Positions 43,314 to 52,129 of a DNA stretch of 64,000 bases are shown here, piece by piece (positions within the stretch are counted from its first letter, which is position 1; the number at the start of each line of letters is the position of its first letter). Below the pieces are notes generated by a model, which saw nothing but the letters and a program-made list of their open reading frames with translations, was not told the DNA's origin and made no database searches. Made by a program: the position numbers and the translations under genes. Source of the DNA: Mesorhizobium sp. Root102 (GTDB lineage Bacteria; Pseudomonadota; Alphaproteobacteria; Rhizobiales; Rhizobiaceae); the NCBI RefSeq assembly GCF_001425625.1, contig NZ_LMCP01000034.1, positions 142,551 to 206,550 on the forward strand. The letters run 5' to 3'.

Positions 43314-43536
43314 GTTCCTGTCCCCCGCTCCCGTGGGGGCGAGGAAACCCAACGCCATCGACGCTTCCGACAATTTGAATTATTCTCCACCCACGACCTC
43401 AAAGACGTGGCGGAAGATTTCGTCAGGGATTTGCCTGTATCGTGCGGGGTCGGTGTAGGATTTGCGCAGCCTCGTTCGTCCTTCGGACGAAAAGTGCTGC
43501 AGTAAATGTCAGTGCATGGCCGCGTAGGAGTGTTTC

Positions 43537-44442
43537 ATGGCGCCAAGGGCAAGTTGGAAAGGTTACCTCAAACTCAGCCTCGTCAGCTGTCCGGTGCGGC
43601 TATATCCCGCCACCAGCGCGAGCGAGCGCATCAGCTTCAACCAGCTGCACAAGAAGACCCACAATCGCATCAACATGAAGCCGGTCGATCCGGAACTCGG
43701 GCTCGTCGAGCGTTCGGATCTGGTCAAGGGCTACGAATATGAGGACAAGCAGTACATCATCATCGATGATGCCGACCTCGACGCGGTGCGCATCGAATCC
43801 AATCATACGATGAACATCGAGGCCTTCGTCGACGAGGGCGAGGTCGACGTCATCTACCAGGATGCGCCCTACTACATGGCGCCGGATGGGGCGATGGCGG
43901 AAGAAACCTTCGCCGTGTTGCGCGAAGCGATGCGCAAATCCGGCAAGCTGGCGATCGCGCGGCTGGTTCTGTCCAGCCGCGAGCGCGTGGTGACGATCGG
44001 CGCGCGCGATAACGGCATGTTCGTGTGCACGTTGAGAAACCCCAACGAAGTGCGTGGGACGGCTGAATATTTCGGCAACATTCCCGCCGGCAAGCCCGAC
44101 GCGGAAATGCTGCAGCTCGCCGAAGCGCTGATCAAGCAGAAGGAAACCACCTTCGATCCGAGGAACTATGAGGACCGCTACGAGGCGGCACTCATGACGA
44201 TGATCCGCGAGAAGCTCAAGGGCCACAAGCCGATCATCGCGGCGGCACCCGAGCGCGGCAATGTCATCAACCTGATGGATGCGCTGAAGGCCAGCCTGTC
44301 GCAGTCGAAGCCGCCGGCCAAGTCGAAGAGCAAGGCCGACGAGGTCGCCAAGCCAGCCGCCAAGAAGGCGGCAGCGGGTGGTGCTGCTGAAAATCCGCTG
44401 AAGGCCAGTCTGCTGAAGGCGGTCGGCAAAAGCAAGAAATGA
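43537..44442 (+). CDS. ku: Ku DNA end-binding protein
   Basis: 301 aa: Ku core beta-barrel domain (WKGYLKLSLVSCPVRLYPA, KPVDPELGLVERSDLVKGYE) and a lysine-rich C-terminal tail (~255-301). It binds double-strand ends and recruits LigD. Overlaps the following BRCT/TPR gene by 4 nt (ATGA), so that protein is co-made with Ku. Confidence 0.95.
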   Translation: MAPRASWKGYLKLSLVSCPVRLYPATSASERISFNQLHKKTHNRINMKPVDPELGLVERSDLVKGYEYEDKQYIIIDDADLDAVRIESNHTMNIEAFVDEGEVDVIYQDAPYYMAPDGAMAEETFAVLREAMRKSGKLAIARLVLSSRERVVTIGARDNGMFVCTLRNPNEVRGTAEYFGNIPAGKPDAEMLQLAEALIKQKETTFDPRNYEDRYEAALMTMIREKLKGHKPIIAAAPERGNVINLMDALKASLSQSKPPAKSKSKADEVAKPAAKKAAAGGAAENPLKASLLKAVGKSKK

Positions 44443-45560
44443 CGGCACCAGCCGTTTCGGGGGCGGTCTTTGGCACGGTCGGCGCGCTGGCGGCGTTTCC
44501 GCTGCGGCTCGCCGCACGCGAGGTCGAGCGCCAGCATGCCCAGCTCAGGCGCGGCCTCACCAGGCGCACTACGCATGTCGTGTTTGGCCGCACGCTCCTT
44601 GCCAAGGCTGGTCTGACGAAAAACGGCGATGCGGGGATCGAGCGCCGCGTCGCCGCCGCACGCGGCGCGGGGCAAACACTGCTCAGCGAGAACGGCTTTT
44701 TGCGCCGGCTCGGCTTGATGGGGGCGCCAGAAGCATCCTCACTGTCGCGGCAATCGCTGATCGAGCAATCGCGGCTGTCCGGCGCCGACCTGGACATGCT
44801 TTCGCTGTTCGATGCGTTCGAGCATGACGCAGAACCCTATTCCTTCCGCGACCTGATCCTGGCCCGCAAATATGCCGGGCTGGTGGCCGGCGGTGCGACA
44901 TGGGGCGCAATCGCGCGCTCCGTCCATCGCTCCGGCCCGGTGGCGTCGCTGACCGCCAAGTCGCTCAATGTCGGCTCGCAGCACGGCCGGCCCGACGCTA
45001 TCTATCTCGAAGGCGGCCAGAGCGAACTCGACGGGCAATTGCTGTTCGATCTTGGCACTGCCGGGGCAGAGGGCGACGACACGCTGGAAGAGCTGTTCGC
45101 CGCGGCCGAAGCGGCGGAGGATGGCGGCGACCATGAAGGTGCTGCCGCACTCTACCAGCGCTGCCTGGCCATAGACCCGAGCGATGCGATCGCCGCCTTC
45201 AACCGCGCCAACTGCCTGCGCGCCGGCGGCCACGCGGCGGACGCCGCGCACGACTATATCAGCGCGATAAAACTCGATCCGGCCTTCGTCGAGGCCTGGT
45301 TCAACCTCGCCGGGCTGATGAGCGAGCAAGGCCGCGAGGCCTCGGCGCGAAGGCACCTGCAGAAGGCGATCGCACTCGACAAGACCTATGCCGATCCTGT
45401 GTTCAACCTCGCGAGGCTGGAGTTCGACGCCGGCAATCTGCTGGAGGCGCGGCGGCTGTGGGTGCGTTACCTGGAGCTCGACGCGGAGTCCGAATGGGCT
45501 GGGGTGGCGACCAAGGGCGTGCAGTTCGTGGATATGCAGCTGGCGCGGACGGCGGGGTGA
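44439..45560 (+). CDS. BRCT-like, HTH-like and TPR multidomain protein coupled to Ku
   Basis: 373 aa. Residues ~9-88 read as a BRCT-like domain (AAREVERQHAQLRRGLTRRT, THVVFG, SENGFLRRLGL). ~101-165 resemble a MerR-type helix-turn-helix (SRQSLIEQSRLSGADLDMLS, then FRDLILARKYAGLVAGGATW). ~225-350 contain three or more TPR-type repeats (AAALYQRCLAIDPSDAIAAF). The ATGA overlap with Ku suggests an accessory role in end joining, an inference from coupling. Confidence 0.75.
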   Translation: MTAPAVSGAVFGTVGALAAFPLRLAAREVERQHAQLRRGLTRRTTHVVFGRTLLAKAGLTKNGDAGIERRVAAARGAGQTLLSENGFLRRLGLMGAPEASSLSRQSLIEQSRLSGADLDMLSLFDAFEHDAEPYSFRDLILARKYAGLVAGGATWGAIARSVHRSGPVASLTAKSLNVGSQHGRPDAIYLEGGQSELDGQLLFDLGTAGAEGDDTLEELFAAAEAAEDGGDHEGAAALYQRCLAIDPSDAIAAFNRANCLRAGGHAADAAHDYISAIKLDPAFVEAWFNLAGLMSEQGREASARRHLQKAIALDKTYADPVFNLARLEFDAGNLLEARRLWVRYLELDAESEWAGVATKGVQFVDMQLARTAG

Positions 45561-45609
45561 GGGGACTTATGCTGGCGAAGGAACTCGGCCTCTCCGGGAA
45601 GGTCGCCCG

Positions 45610-46254
45610 ATGACCACCTTCCTCTTCGACGGTCCCGACACCGCTCCCGTCACCATCCTGCTCGCCCATGGCGCCGGCGCGCCGATGGACTCGGCTTCAA
45701 TGACCGCGACCGCCAAGGCGCTGGCCGCGGCTGGCTTCCAGGTCGCGCGCTTCGAATTCCACTATATGGCCGCGCGCCGCTACGGCCACCGCAAGCCGCC
45801 GCCGCGGGCCGAGACGGTGAATCCGGAGTATGTCAAGGCGATCGCAGACCTCAGGGCGAAGGGCGTGACTGGCCCGCTCATCATCGGCGGCAAATCGATG
45901 GGCGGGCGCGTCGCCTCGATGGTTGCCGACGAGATGTTTGCCAAGGGCGAAATCTCGGGTCTGCTATGCCTCGGCTATCCCTTCCACCCGCCGACCAAGC
46001 CGACGCAGCTTCGGACAAAACACCTCGCCGACCTGAAGACGCCAACGCTGATCTTCCAGGGCACGCGCGACGAATTCGGGACACCAGACGAGGTGGCGAC
46101 CTACGACCTTTCCAGCAGCATCGAGATCCATTGGCTGGAGGACGGCGATCATGACCTCAAGCCGCGCAAGAGCCTCTCGGGCTTCTCCGCCGCCGATCAT
46201 CTGAAGACGCTGGCCGAGGCGGTGAAGGCGTGGTCGGGTCGGATCGTTTCCTGA
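45610..46254 (+). CDS. Alpha/beta hydrolase (KANL3/Tex30-like)
   Basis: 214 aa. Oxyanion region LAHGAGAPMDS, nucleophile Ser in GGKSMGGRVAS, acid DEFGTPDE and a C-terminal His region (EDGDHDLKPRKS). Dienelactone-hydrolase-like fold; substrate unknown. 49 nt after the TPR gene and 4 nt before xthA, so likely in one unit with them. Confidence 0.85.
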   Translation: MTTFLFDGPDTAPVTILLAHGAGAPMDSASMTATAKALAAAGFQVARFEFHYMAARRYGHRKPPPRAETVNPEYVKAIADLRAKGVTGPLIIGGKSMGGRVASMVADEMFAKGEISGLLCLGYPFHPPTKPTQLRTKHLADLKTPTLIFQGTRDEFGTPDEVATYDLSSSIEIHWLEDGDHDLKPRKSLSGFSAADHLKTLAEAVKAWSGRIVS

Positions 46255-46258
46255 AGCG

Positions 46259-47029
46259 ATGAAAATCGCCTCCTTCAACATCAACAACATCAACAGCCGC
46301 TTGGAGAACCTGCTGGCGTGGCTGGCTGTCGCAAAACCCGATGTCGTCTGCGTGCAGGAGCTGAAGGCGCGCGACATGCAGTTTCCGCGCTCGGCGCTTG
46401 CGGCGGCCGGCTATGGCGCGGTGTGGAAGGGCGAGCCGACCTGGAACGGCGTTGCCATCCTCGCGCGGGGTTCGGAACCGGTGCTAACCCGCGATGCTCT
46501 GCCCGGCGACGATGCCGACAAGCAGAGCCGCTATATCGAGGCGGCGGTCAACGGCATCATCATCGCTTGCCTCTACGCGCCGAACGGCAACCCGCAGCCC
46601 GGTCCGAAATTCGCCTACAAGCTCGCATGGCACGAACGGCTGGAGGCGCATGCCGAACAGCTGCTCGACACCGGCCTGCCGGTGGTGCTGGCCGGCGACT
46701 ACAACATCGTGCCCGAGCCGCGCGACATCTATGCCACCCGCTCCTATGACGACAACGCGCTGGTGCAGCCGGAAAGCCGGGCTTCCTTCGCAGCCTTGCT
46801 CGAGCAGGGCTGGACGGACGGCCTGCGCAAGAAGCATCCGAAGGAGACGCTCTACACCTTCTGGGATTATCGCCGTAACCGCTGGCCGCGCGACGCCGGC
46901 TTGAGGCTCGATCACATCTTGCTGTCGAAGAAGCTGGCGCGGCGCCTGACCGCCGCTGGCATTGACCGCGACGTGCGCGGTGAGGACGGCGCCAGCGATC
47001 ATGCGCCGGTGTGGGTGGAATTGAAGTAG
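46259..47029 (+). CDS. xthA: Exodeoxyribonuclease III / AP endonuclease
   Basis: 256 aa. EEP-superfamily residues in place: N7-region SFNINNINSR, CVQELKA (Glu metal ligand), GDYNIVPEPRD (Asp/Asn) and SDHAPVWVEL (catalytic His). 3'-5' exonuclease and AP-site cleavage in base excision repair. Starts 4 nt after the hydrolase stop; extends the repair block from LigD/Ku. Confidence 0.93.
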   Translation: MKIASFNINNINSRLENLLAWLAVAKPDVVCVQELKARDMQFPRSALAAAGYGAVWKGEPTWNGVAILARGSEPVLTRDALPGDDADKQSRYIEAAVNGIIIACLYAPNGNPQPGPKFAYKLAWHERLEAHAEQLLDTGLPVVLAGDYNIVPEPRDIYATRSYDDNALVQPESRASFAALLEQGWTDGLRKKHPKETLYTFWDYRRNRWPRDAGLRLDHILLSKKLARRLTAAGIDRDVRGEDGASDHAPVWVELK

Positions 47030-47171
47030 GGCGACCTTCCAGCCTGCGGCCGCGGTCTCCTTTTGCCGCCAGCGTCATCTGTGCAGCGACGTCGACGCAG
47101 GCTAGTCTGTTGCAAAGTGCTCCAGCCCGGATTGCTCATGATCACCAACAAGACCTGTGGATCGAGGCCCC

Positions 47172-48371
47172 ATGTTTGACCTCGGTCCTGTCGGGATCCT
47201 GCTTGCCACCATCGTGGTGCTTGCGGCTGCCGCTGCCCTTTTCTGGCTGCTGTGGCAGAGGCGCAGCCGCCGCAAGGGGCGGCGGCTGACCAATCCGGCG
47301 GACGACTACGCCGTTCGCAGCGATTGGAGCGGCAGCAGCGGCACTTTGAACTATTCGTCCTTCGTTTATTTCGACGTCGATCGCGACGGCAAATACGGCG
47401 TCGGCGACCGGCCGATGGCCGGCATCATGGTGCGGCTGTATGATGAGGCCGGCAAGCTCGCCGCTTCAGCGCGCACCAACAATGCCGGCTTTGCCAACTT
47501 CCCGATGTCGGTAAAACGCAGAAAGGCCGTGATCCGCGTGCCGGGCAACTGGCGCTTTGCGGTTTCGGTGCCGCCCGGCTGGCAGGCGAAAAGCGAAAAC
47601 GACATCCAGACCCGACACCTTCTGTCGTTGCCGGGTTCGCCGGCCGGGCTGGTCTCGCACGGGATGCTGCAGCCGGTCGGTCTGGCGCCGCTCCGGCGCC
47701 TCGGTGGGCGCGTCGCCGGCGAAGGATCCGTGACCCTCTCGGTGATGAGAAACGGACACGTGCTGGAGACGCGGCCGCTGGCGCCAGGTGCCGCCTTCAG
47801 CGTCGATCTGGCCGATGACGCCGACACGGTTCTCGTCAGTGGCGGCGGCCTTGAGCGGGGGCTGGCGCTGTCGCCCTATCCGGCCGATCTCGGCCTGTTG
47901 TCGGCGCAGACCGCTTGCATAGCGTCGGACGCCGCCCTGGAAACGATCGATTTCGACGATGTGACGTCGCGCACCTTCAGGAAGATTCCGTCCGGCCATG
48001 CAGGCTTGGCGTGGCGCAACCTGAATGCGATGGCGCGCGACTACACCAAGGACAGCCAGGGCTATGTCAATGGCAACGTCTCCGGCGACCATGTGGTCTA
48101 CACCAGCAGCGGGCTGCCGGCCGAATTCAGTTGCGAACAGCCGTTCGGCTTTCACTCGGTCATGCTGAGCGCTGCCTGGCTGAAGTCGGAAGGGGAGGTG
48201 GCGCTGATCGAAAGCTGGCTTGGCGAGCAGCTGATCTCAAGCGACCAGGTCATGCTGTCGGCGCTGACGCCGCTGCACTACGCCCCGATGCTCAAGGCAG
48301 TAACGCGTGTTCGCCTGTCGACGAAACACTATTGGCAAATGGTTCTGGACGATCTGGTCCTGACGCGGTGA
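47172..48371 (+). CDS. Membrane-anchored protein with an SdrD_B-like domain
   Basis: 399 aa from ATG 47172 (GAGGCCCC upstream). One N-terminal transmembrane helix (LLATIVVLAAAAALFWLLW) with an RRSRRKGRR stop-transfer; then a beta-sandwich segment with YFDVDRDGKYGVGDRPMAG, close to the SdrD_B fold of surface proteins; the remaining ~200 residues (ESWLGEQLISSDQVML) are not recognised. Extracytoplasmic location is likely. Convergent with the RiPP-like cluster, ending 3 bp from copy d. Confidence 0.6.
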   Translation: MFDLGPVGILLATIVVLAAAAALFWLLWQRRSRRKGRRLTNPADDYAVRSDWSGSSGTLNYSSFVYFDVDRDGKYGVGDRPMAGIMVRLYDEAGKLAASARTNNAGFANFPMSVKRRKAVIRVPGNWRFAVSVPPGWQAKSENDIQTRHLLSLPGSPAGLVSHGMLQPVGLAPLRRLGGRVAGEGSVTLSVMRNGHVLETRPLAPGAAFSVDLADDADTVLVSGGGLERGLALSPYPADLGLLSAQTACIASDAALETIDFDDVTSRTFRKIPSGHAGLAWRNLNAMARDYTKDSQGYVNGNVSGDHVVYTSSGLPAEFSCEQPFGFHSVMLSAAWLKSEGEVALIESWLGEQLISSDQVMLSALTPLHYAPMLKAVTRVRLSTKHYWQMVLDDLVLTR

Positions 48372-48373
48372 AA

Positions 48374-48460
48374 TCAGAACACCGAGGCGCCATTGAGCGC
48401 CGTGACCGCCGACAGACGGCCTTTTTTCAAAAGAATTGGCTTCACATAAATCTTCTTCAC
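48374..48460 (-). CDS. Lasso-type RiPP leader-like small peptide, copy d (28 aa)
   Basis: GTG start; leader KKIYVKPILLKKGRLSAVTA carries the full lasso-leader pattern Y-x2-P-x-L-x3-G-x5-T, then tail LNGASVF. Ribosome site GAGAGGGCCTGAC and a TTGACA box at 48509-48514. Member of the tandem trio d-e-f with identical architecture. Core too short and without Asp/Glu for a lasso. Confidence 0.78.
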   Translation of the reverse strand: MKKIYVKPILLKKGRLSAVTALNGASVF

Positions 48461-48616
48461 GTCAGGCCCTCTCAAATCCAGATCCGATGATGCCAGACCG
48501 CAGCCATCTGTCAAACACGCGGAGCTGAATTAATCTGTAACAATGCCAAGGACAAGCGCCAAGGCGCTCATCCTCCAAATTCTTGATTCATCGCTGCGAT
48601 CAGGTTTGCGCCCAGA

Positions 48617-48709
48617 TCAGCCCGGCAAAATCGAGGCGCCGTTTGCCGCGGTGACCGTTGATAGACGGCCCTTCTTCAGAAAAACAGGCTTCGCATAGAT
48701 CTTTTTCAT
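48617..48709 (-). CDS. Lasso-type RiPP leader-like small peptide, copy e (30 aa)
   Basis: ATG 48709; leader KKIYAKPVFLKKGRLSTVTA (Phe instead of Leu at the second hydrophobic position), tail ANGASILPG. Ribosome site GGAGAGTCTGGC and TTGACA at 48759-48764. Nearly identical promoter segment to copies d and f. Confidence 0.8.
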   Translation of the reverse strand: MKKIYAKPVFLKKGRLSTVTAANGASILPG

Positions 48710-48920
48710 GCCAGACTCTCCTAAAATCCCGGTTCGATGATGCCAGACCGTGGCCACCTGTCAACCATCCGGGCTAAAAGCATCTGCAATATATCCAAGG
48801 ACGATCGGCATGGCGCTTGTCGTCCAATCTTTATTTTTACGCAATTCCTGATCGAAAACCGCTACACACTTTCTTGGAATTGCTCCAGCGTCGGCGCGAT
48901 CCGGCCAAAGTGCGTCGGGA

Positions 48921-49010
48921 TTATATTATGACGCTGCTCGAGCCGTTTGCCGTGACGGCTGAAAGCTTGCCCTTCCTGACGAAGGTCGGCTTGGCGTAAG
49001 TCTTCTTCAT
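48921..49010 (-). CDS. Lasso-type RiPP leader-like small peptide, copy f (29 aa)
   Basis: ATG 49010; leader KKTYAKPTFVRKGKLSAVTA, tail NGSSSVII. Ribosome site GGAGAGACCGCG and TTGACA at 49060-49065. Closest match in this window to the lariatin-type leader as I recall it (the lariatin precursor also runs K-T-Y-x2-P-x-L-x3-G-K ... T-A). Confidence 0.8.
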   Translation of the reverse strand: MKKTYAKPTFVRKGKLSAVTANGSSSVII

Positions 49011-49241
49011 CGCGGTCTCTCCTGAATCCCTTAACGATGATGGCCAGACTGACGACATGTGTCAACCAAGCCGCAAGGCATGCGAGCGTCGGCAAGGGCG
49101 CGTGCCTTCGCTCGGCATGAACTGTCGGGTGGCGGGCTCTTGGCGATAGGAGCGCGCCGCTGGTAGTCTCGACCATTGCACCATGCGCGGGCGACGTTAC
49201 GTCGTCAGGGCCACCAATGAACGGCCCGGGGGAAGAATCAG

Positions 49242-50831
49242 ATGGACAGGTTGGCTGACAGGCTGTTTGCGCTTCCTCTGCTGGCGGCGGCAATGGCTTG
49301 CCTAGTGCGCCCATATCTGCTCCTGGGCGGAAGGGACTTCACCTGGAGCGGCATGGTGCGGATGCTGCATGGTCCGGCCACGCTGTGGCCGGTGGTGTTC
49401 CTGGCGGTGGGCGCGCTCTGCCTGCTTGGCGCTTTGTTGTTCTGGGCCGGGCTGCTGCCCGGCCGGCCGAGCCATCCCACTGGGACGCCGCTTTTTGGCC
49501 GCGACGCCGAGACCGGGCCCAAGGGCCGGCCGAACTTGCGGCGCGCTTTCTTTGTTTTGCCGGTGATTGCCGTGCTGGTGTTGCTGGCCGATCAATTCCC
49601 GCGGGGCGCGCACGGCCCGGGCGGCGAGGTGGCTTCGCCAAGCCAACCCAAGGCCAACGAACCAAAAATCCCTGGACCGAAGACCAACGAACCCAAGGGG
49701 CAGGATGTCGCTAGCGCGCCGCCGGCTCCGGAGCCAGTAGTCCCGCAAACACCACCTCCAACTGCTTCGCCGCCAGAGGCCGCCAATCCGCCCGCGCCAC
49801 CGACCTTGCCTGCCCTGGTGCCGCCGACGCCGCCAGCTCCCGTCGCTCCGACGCCGCCTGAGGTCGCGGTCATTCCGCCGCCCACCGTGGCGCCATTGCC
49901 GCCGGCTCCGTCACCGCTGCCGACGCAACCCGAGGGCCACCGCGACGCCGTTGTCTGGCTGGCGGTCGCGCCCGACGGGCACTCGATCATGAGCGCCAGC
50001 ACCGACCACACGATCAAGCTCTGGGATATTGCCGGCAAGCACTTGATCCGCGATCTCGGCGTCCACAAGGACATGGCCCGCACGGCGCTGTTCATGCCCG
50101 ATGGCGTCAGCGCGCTGACGGCCGGTGACGACGGCGAGATCGTGCAGCGCAGACTTTCCGATGGCGCGGTGCTGCATGTCTTCTCGTCGGGCGGCAATGG
50201 CGGCGTCAACAAGCTGGCGATCAGCCCGAACGGCAAACGCGCCGTCAGTGGGCACGATACGGGCAATGTCATCGTCTGGGACCTCGAGAAGGGCGTCGTG
50301 CTGCACGTCATGAGCGGGCACGACTGGTCGGTCAGCGCCGTCGCCGTCTCGCCCGATGGCAAGCAGGCCCTCAGCGGCAGCATCGACGGCACGCTGAAAC
50401 TCTGGGATGTCGAGACCGGCAAGCAGCTGCGCAGCTGGCACGGACATGAGCAAGGCACCTATGGCGCGGTGTTCACCGCCGACGGGCATCAATTGGTGAC
50501 CGGCAGCGGCGATTACACGATCAGGCTCTGGGATCTCGACAGCGGCCGCGAAGTGCGCCGCTTCGAAGGCCATGAGGGCACCGTCTACGCGCTGGCGCTG
50601 TCGGCCGACGGCAAGCGCCTGGTCTCCGGCTCGCTCGACGGCACGGCGCGGCTCTGGGACATGGACACCGGCAACCAGATCGCGATGTTCGACAGCCAGA
50701 CCGGCCCGATCTATGCGGTGGCCTTCGCCGCCGACGGCACGGTGCTGACCGGCGGCGACGACCGCACCATCCGCGACTGGCCGGCTATCGGCGGTGACGG
50801 CGTGGTGCTGTTTGCCGGTGCGCCGGAGTGA
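49242..50831 (+). CDS. Membrane-anchored seven-bladed WD40 protein with proline-rich linker
   Basis: 529 aa. Three N-terminal transmembrane helices (~15-35, ~50-70, ~105-120), a ~90-residue Pro/Ala/Glu linker (KTNEPKGQDVASAPPAPEPV), then seven WD40 repeats (VAPDGHSIMSASTDHTIKLW ... GDDRTIRDWPAIG). The propeller is likely a periplasmic or cytoplasmic scaffold; partner unknown. Its GTGA end overlaps an alternative start of the isochorismatase gene. Confidence 0.85.
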   Translation: MDRLADRLFALPLLAAAMACLVRPYLLLGGRDFTWSGMVRMLHGPATLWPVVFLAVGALCLLGALLFWAGLLPGRPSHPTGTPLFGRDAETGPKGRPNLRRAFFVLPVIAVLVLLADQFPRGAHGPGGEVASPSQPKANEPKIPGPKTNEPKGQDVASAPPAPEPVVPQTPPPTASPPEAANPPAPPTLPALVPPTPPAPVAPTPPEVAVIPPPTVAPLPPAPSPLPTQPEGHRDAVVWLAVAPDGHSIMSASTDHTIKLWDIAGKHLIRDLGVHKDMARTALFMPDGVSALTAGDDGEIVQRRLSDGAVLHVFSSGGNGGVNKLAISPNGKRAVSGHDTGNVIVWDLEKGVVLHVMSGHDWSVSAVAVSPDGKQALSGSIDGTLKLWDVETGKQLRSWHGHEQGTYGAVFTADGHQLVTGSGDYTIRLWDLDSGREVRRFEGHEGTVYALALSADGKRLVSGSLDGTARLWDMDTGNQIAMFDSQTGPIYAVAFAADGTVLTGGDDRTIRDWPAIGGDGVVLFAGAPE

Positions 50832-50872
50832 GCAAATCCTTGATCACCTTGCCCGCCGTGCTATCTAAAACC

Positions 50873-51424
50873 ATGTCAGCTTCCAGCCTCCCAGACAAAG
50901 CGCCGCTCATTGTCATCGATCTCCAGACCGGCATGTTCGACGGCGTGCACGAGCCGCCGATCCATGATGCGCCTGATATTGTCGAGCGCACGAAGGCGGT
51001 GATCGACTGGGCGCGGCGCGGCGGCCGCCGAGTTGCCTTTATCAGGCATGACGGACCTGACGGCGATCCGCTGGCACCGGGTGAGCCGGGCTGGCCGGTA
51101 TGGCCCGCCCTTGGCCAGGCGGCGGACGAGCCGACCTTCGCCAAATCCGTGCGCGATGCGTTCAGCAATCAGGCCTTCGGCGACTGGGTTGCCGGGCAGG
51201 GCGCGGGTGCTGTCATGCTGCTGGGCGCACAGACCGATTTTTGCGTGGCGGCGACCGTCAAGAGCGCGATCGCCAGAGGGCTCGGCGTGACCGTGGTTTC
51301 CGATGCCCACAGCACGCTGGACAATGCCAGCGAGAGCGCGGAGCAGATCATCGCCCGGCACAATGGCGAGTTTGCCGAGGCCGGCGTCAATCTGGTGACG
51401 ACAAAGGCGTTGGTCGGCGGCTGA
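50873..51424 (+). CDS. Isochorismatase-family cysteine hydrolase
   Basis: 183 aa (a longer GTG-started form from 50828 overlapping the WD40 stop is possible). Motifs VIDLQTGMFDG (catalytic Asp), FIRHDGPDGDP and the nucleophile Cys in GAQTDFCVAAT. Hydrolyses a vinyl ether or amide such as nicotinamide-type substrates; substrate unknown. Confidence 0.88.
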   Translation: MSASSLPDKAPLIVIDLQTGMFDGVHEPPIHDAPDIVERTKAVIDWARRGGRRVAFIRHDGPDGDPLAPGEPGWPVWPALGQAADEPTFAKSVRDAFSNQAFGDWVAGQGAGAVMLLGAQTDFCVAATVKSAIARGLGVTVVSDAHSTLDNASESAEQIIARHNGEFAEAGVNLVTTKALVGG

Positions 51425-51780
51425 AGCCCGCGACGAACGTCGCGGCAGGCTAGTCGGCGCTTCCGGCGGCTGTGTTGTTCGACATCGCCGGCGCGCGACT
51501 TCGCGGATCGCATGATGGCGCCAAGCGGCTGCCGTGGTCGACGCGGACGGGGGGGCGCATTGTTGGGATGGCTCAGGCGCCCGCGTCAACCAGGGCGGCT
51601 CGTACCGCCGCGTTAGCAGCATTGCATATTGCGCGCCGGTCGAAACTTCCGCGAAAGCGGAATAGGCCGGGACCAAAGTGCAGATTCGGCGCCCGGGATT
51701 TCGGCGCGCCGAGAAACTGTTTCTCTTTCTTGCGGCATTGACCGCCGGCCGGCAAGCGGCGACGACTGCCGCTTCAACCC
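51425..51780. other. Intergenic stretch, nothing recognised
   Basis: 356 bp after the isochorismatase stop. Neither strand gives a frame with protein-like composition and a ribosome site; it probably includes lost sequence of the amidohydrolase whose end follows. Confidence 0.5.
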
Positions 51781-52129
51781 ATGGATGGCATTCAGGCAAG
51801 CCGTGTCACCGTAATCAGCGGCTCCGACAACATCCGCGATTCCTGGCGGCCCTATGGCGATGGCGACATGCTGAGCCGCACCAAGATGATCGGCTGCCGT
51901 TCCGGCTTCTACGAGGACCACGAACAGGCCGCCGCCTTCGACGTGGTGACCCATGCCGGGGCGAAAGCGCTGGGGCTGGAGAGTTACGGCTTTGCGGTCG
52001 GCGCCAGCGCCGACTTCGTCACCCTGCCGGCAGCATGTGCCCGAGGCGGTGGTGGTGGTGCCGAAGGGCCGGACGGTTTATCGCCGGGGCAGGGCGGTGG
52101 CCACGGATGGCAAGGTGGTGGTGCGCTGA
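51781..52129 (+). pseudogene. Amidohydrolase (cytosine-deaminase-like) C-terminal remnant
   Basis: From ~51781 the frame reads the end of a CodA-type amidohydrolase (VTVISGSDNIRDSWRPYGDG, then AFDVVTHAGAKALGLE), then shifts frame near 52033, where VPEAVVVVPKGRTVYRRGRA and GKVVVR continue to a stop at 52127. The N-terminal ~75 percent, including the metal ligands, is absent. Nothing here is expected to be active. Confidence 0.75.

Noticed and set aside
22136..49010. Calling the six leader-like genes lasso peptides
   Set aside because: Tails are 7-13 residues and have no Asp/Glu at ring positions 7-9; only the leader matches, so they are reported as leader-like peptides.
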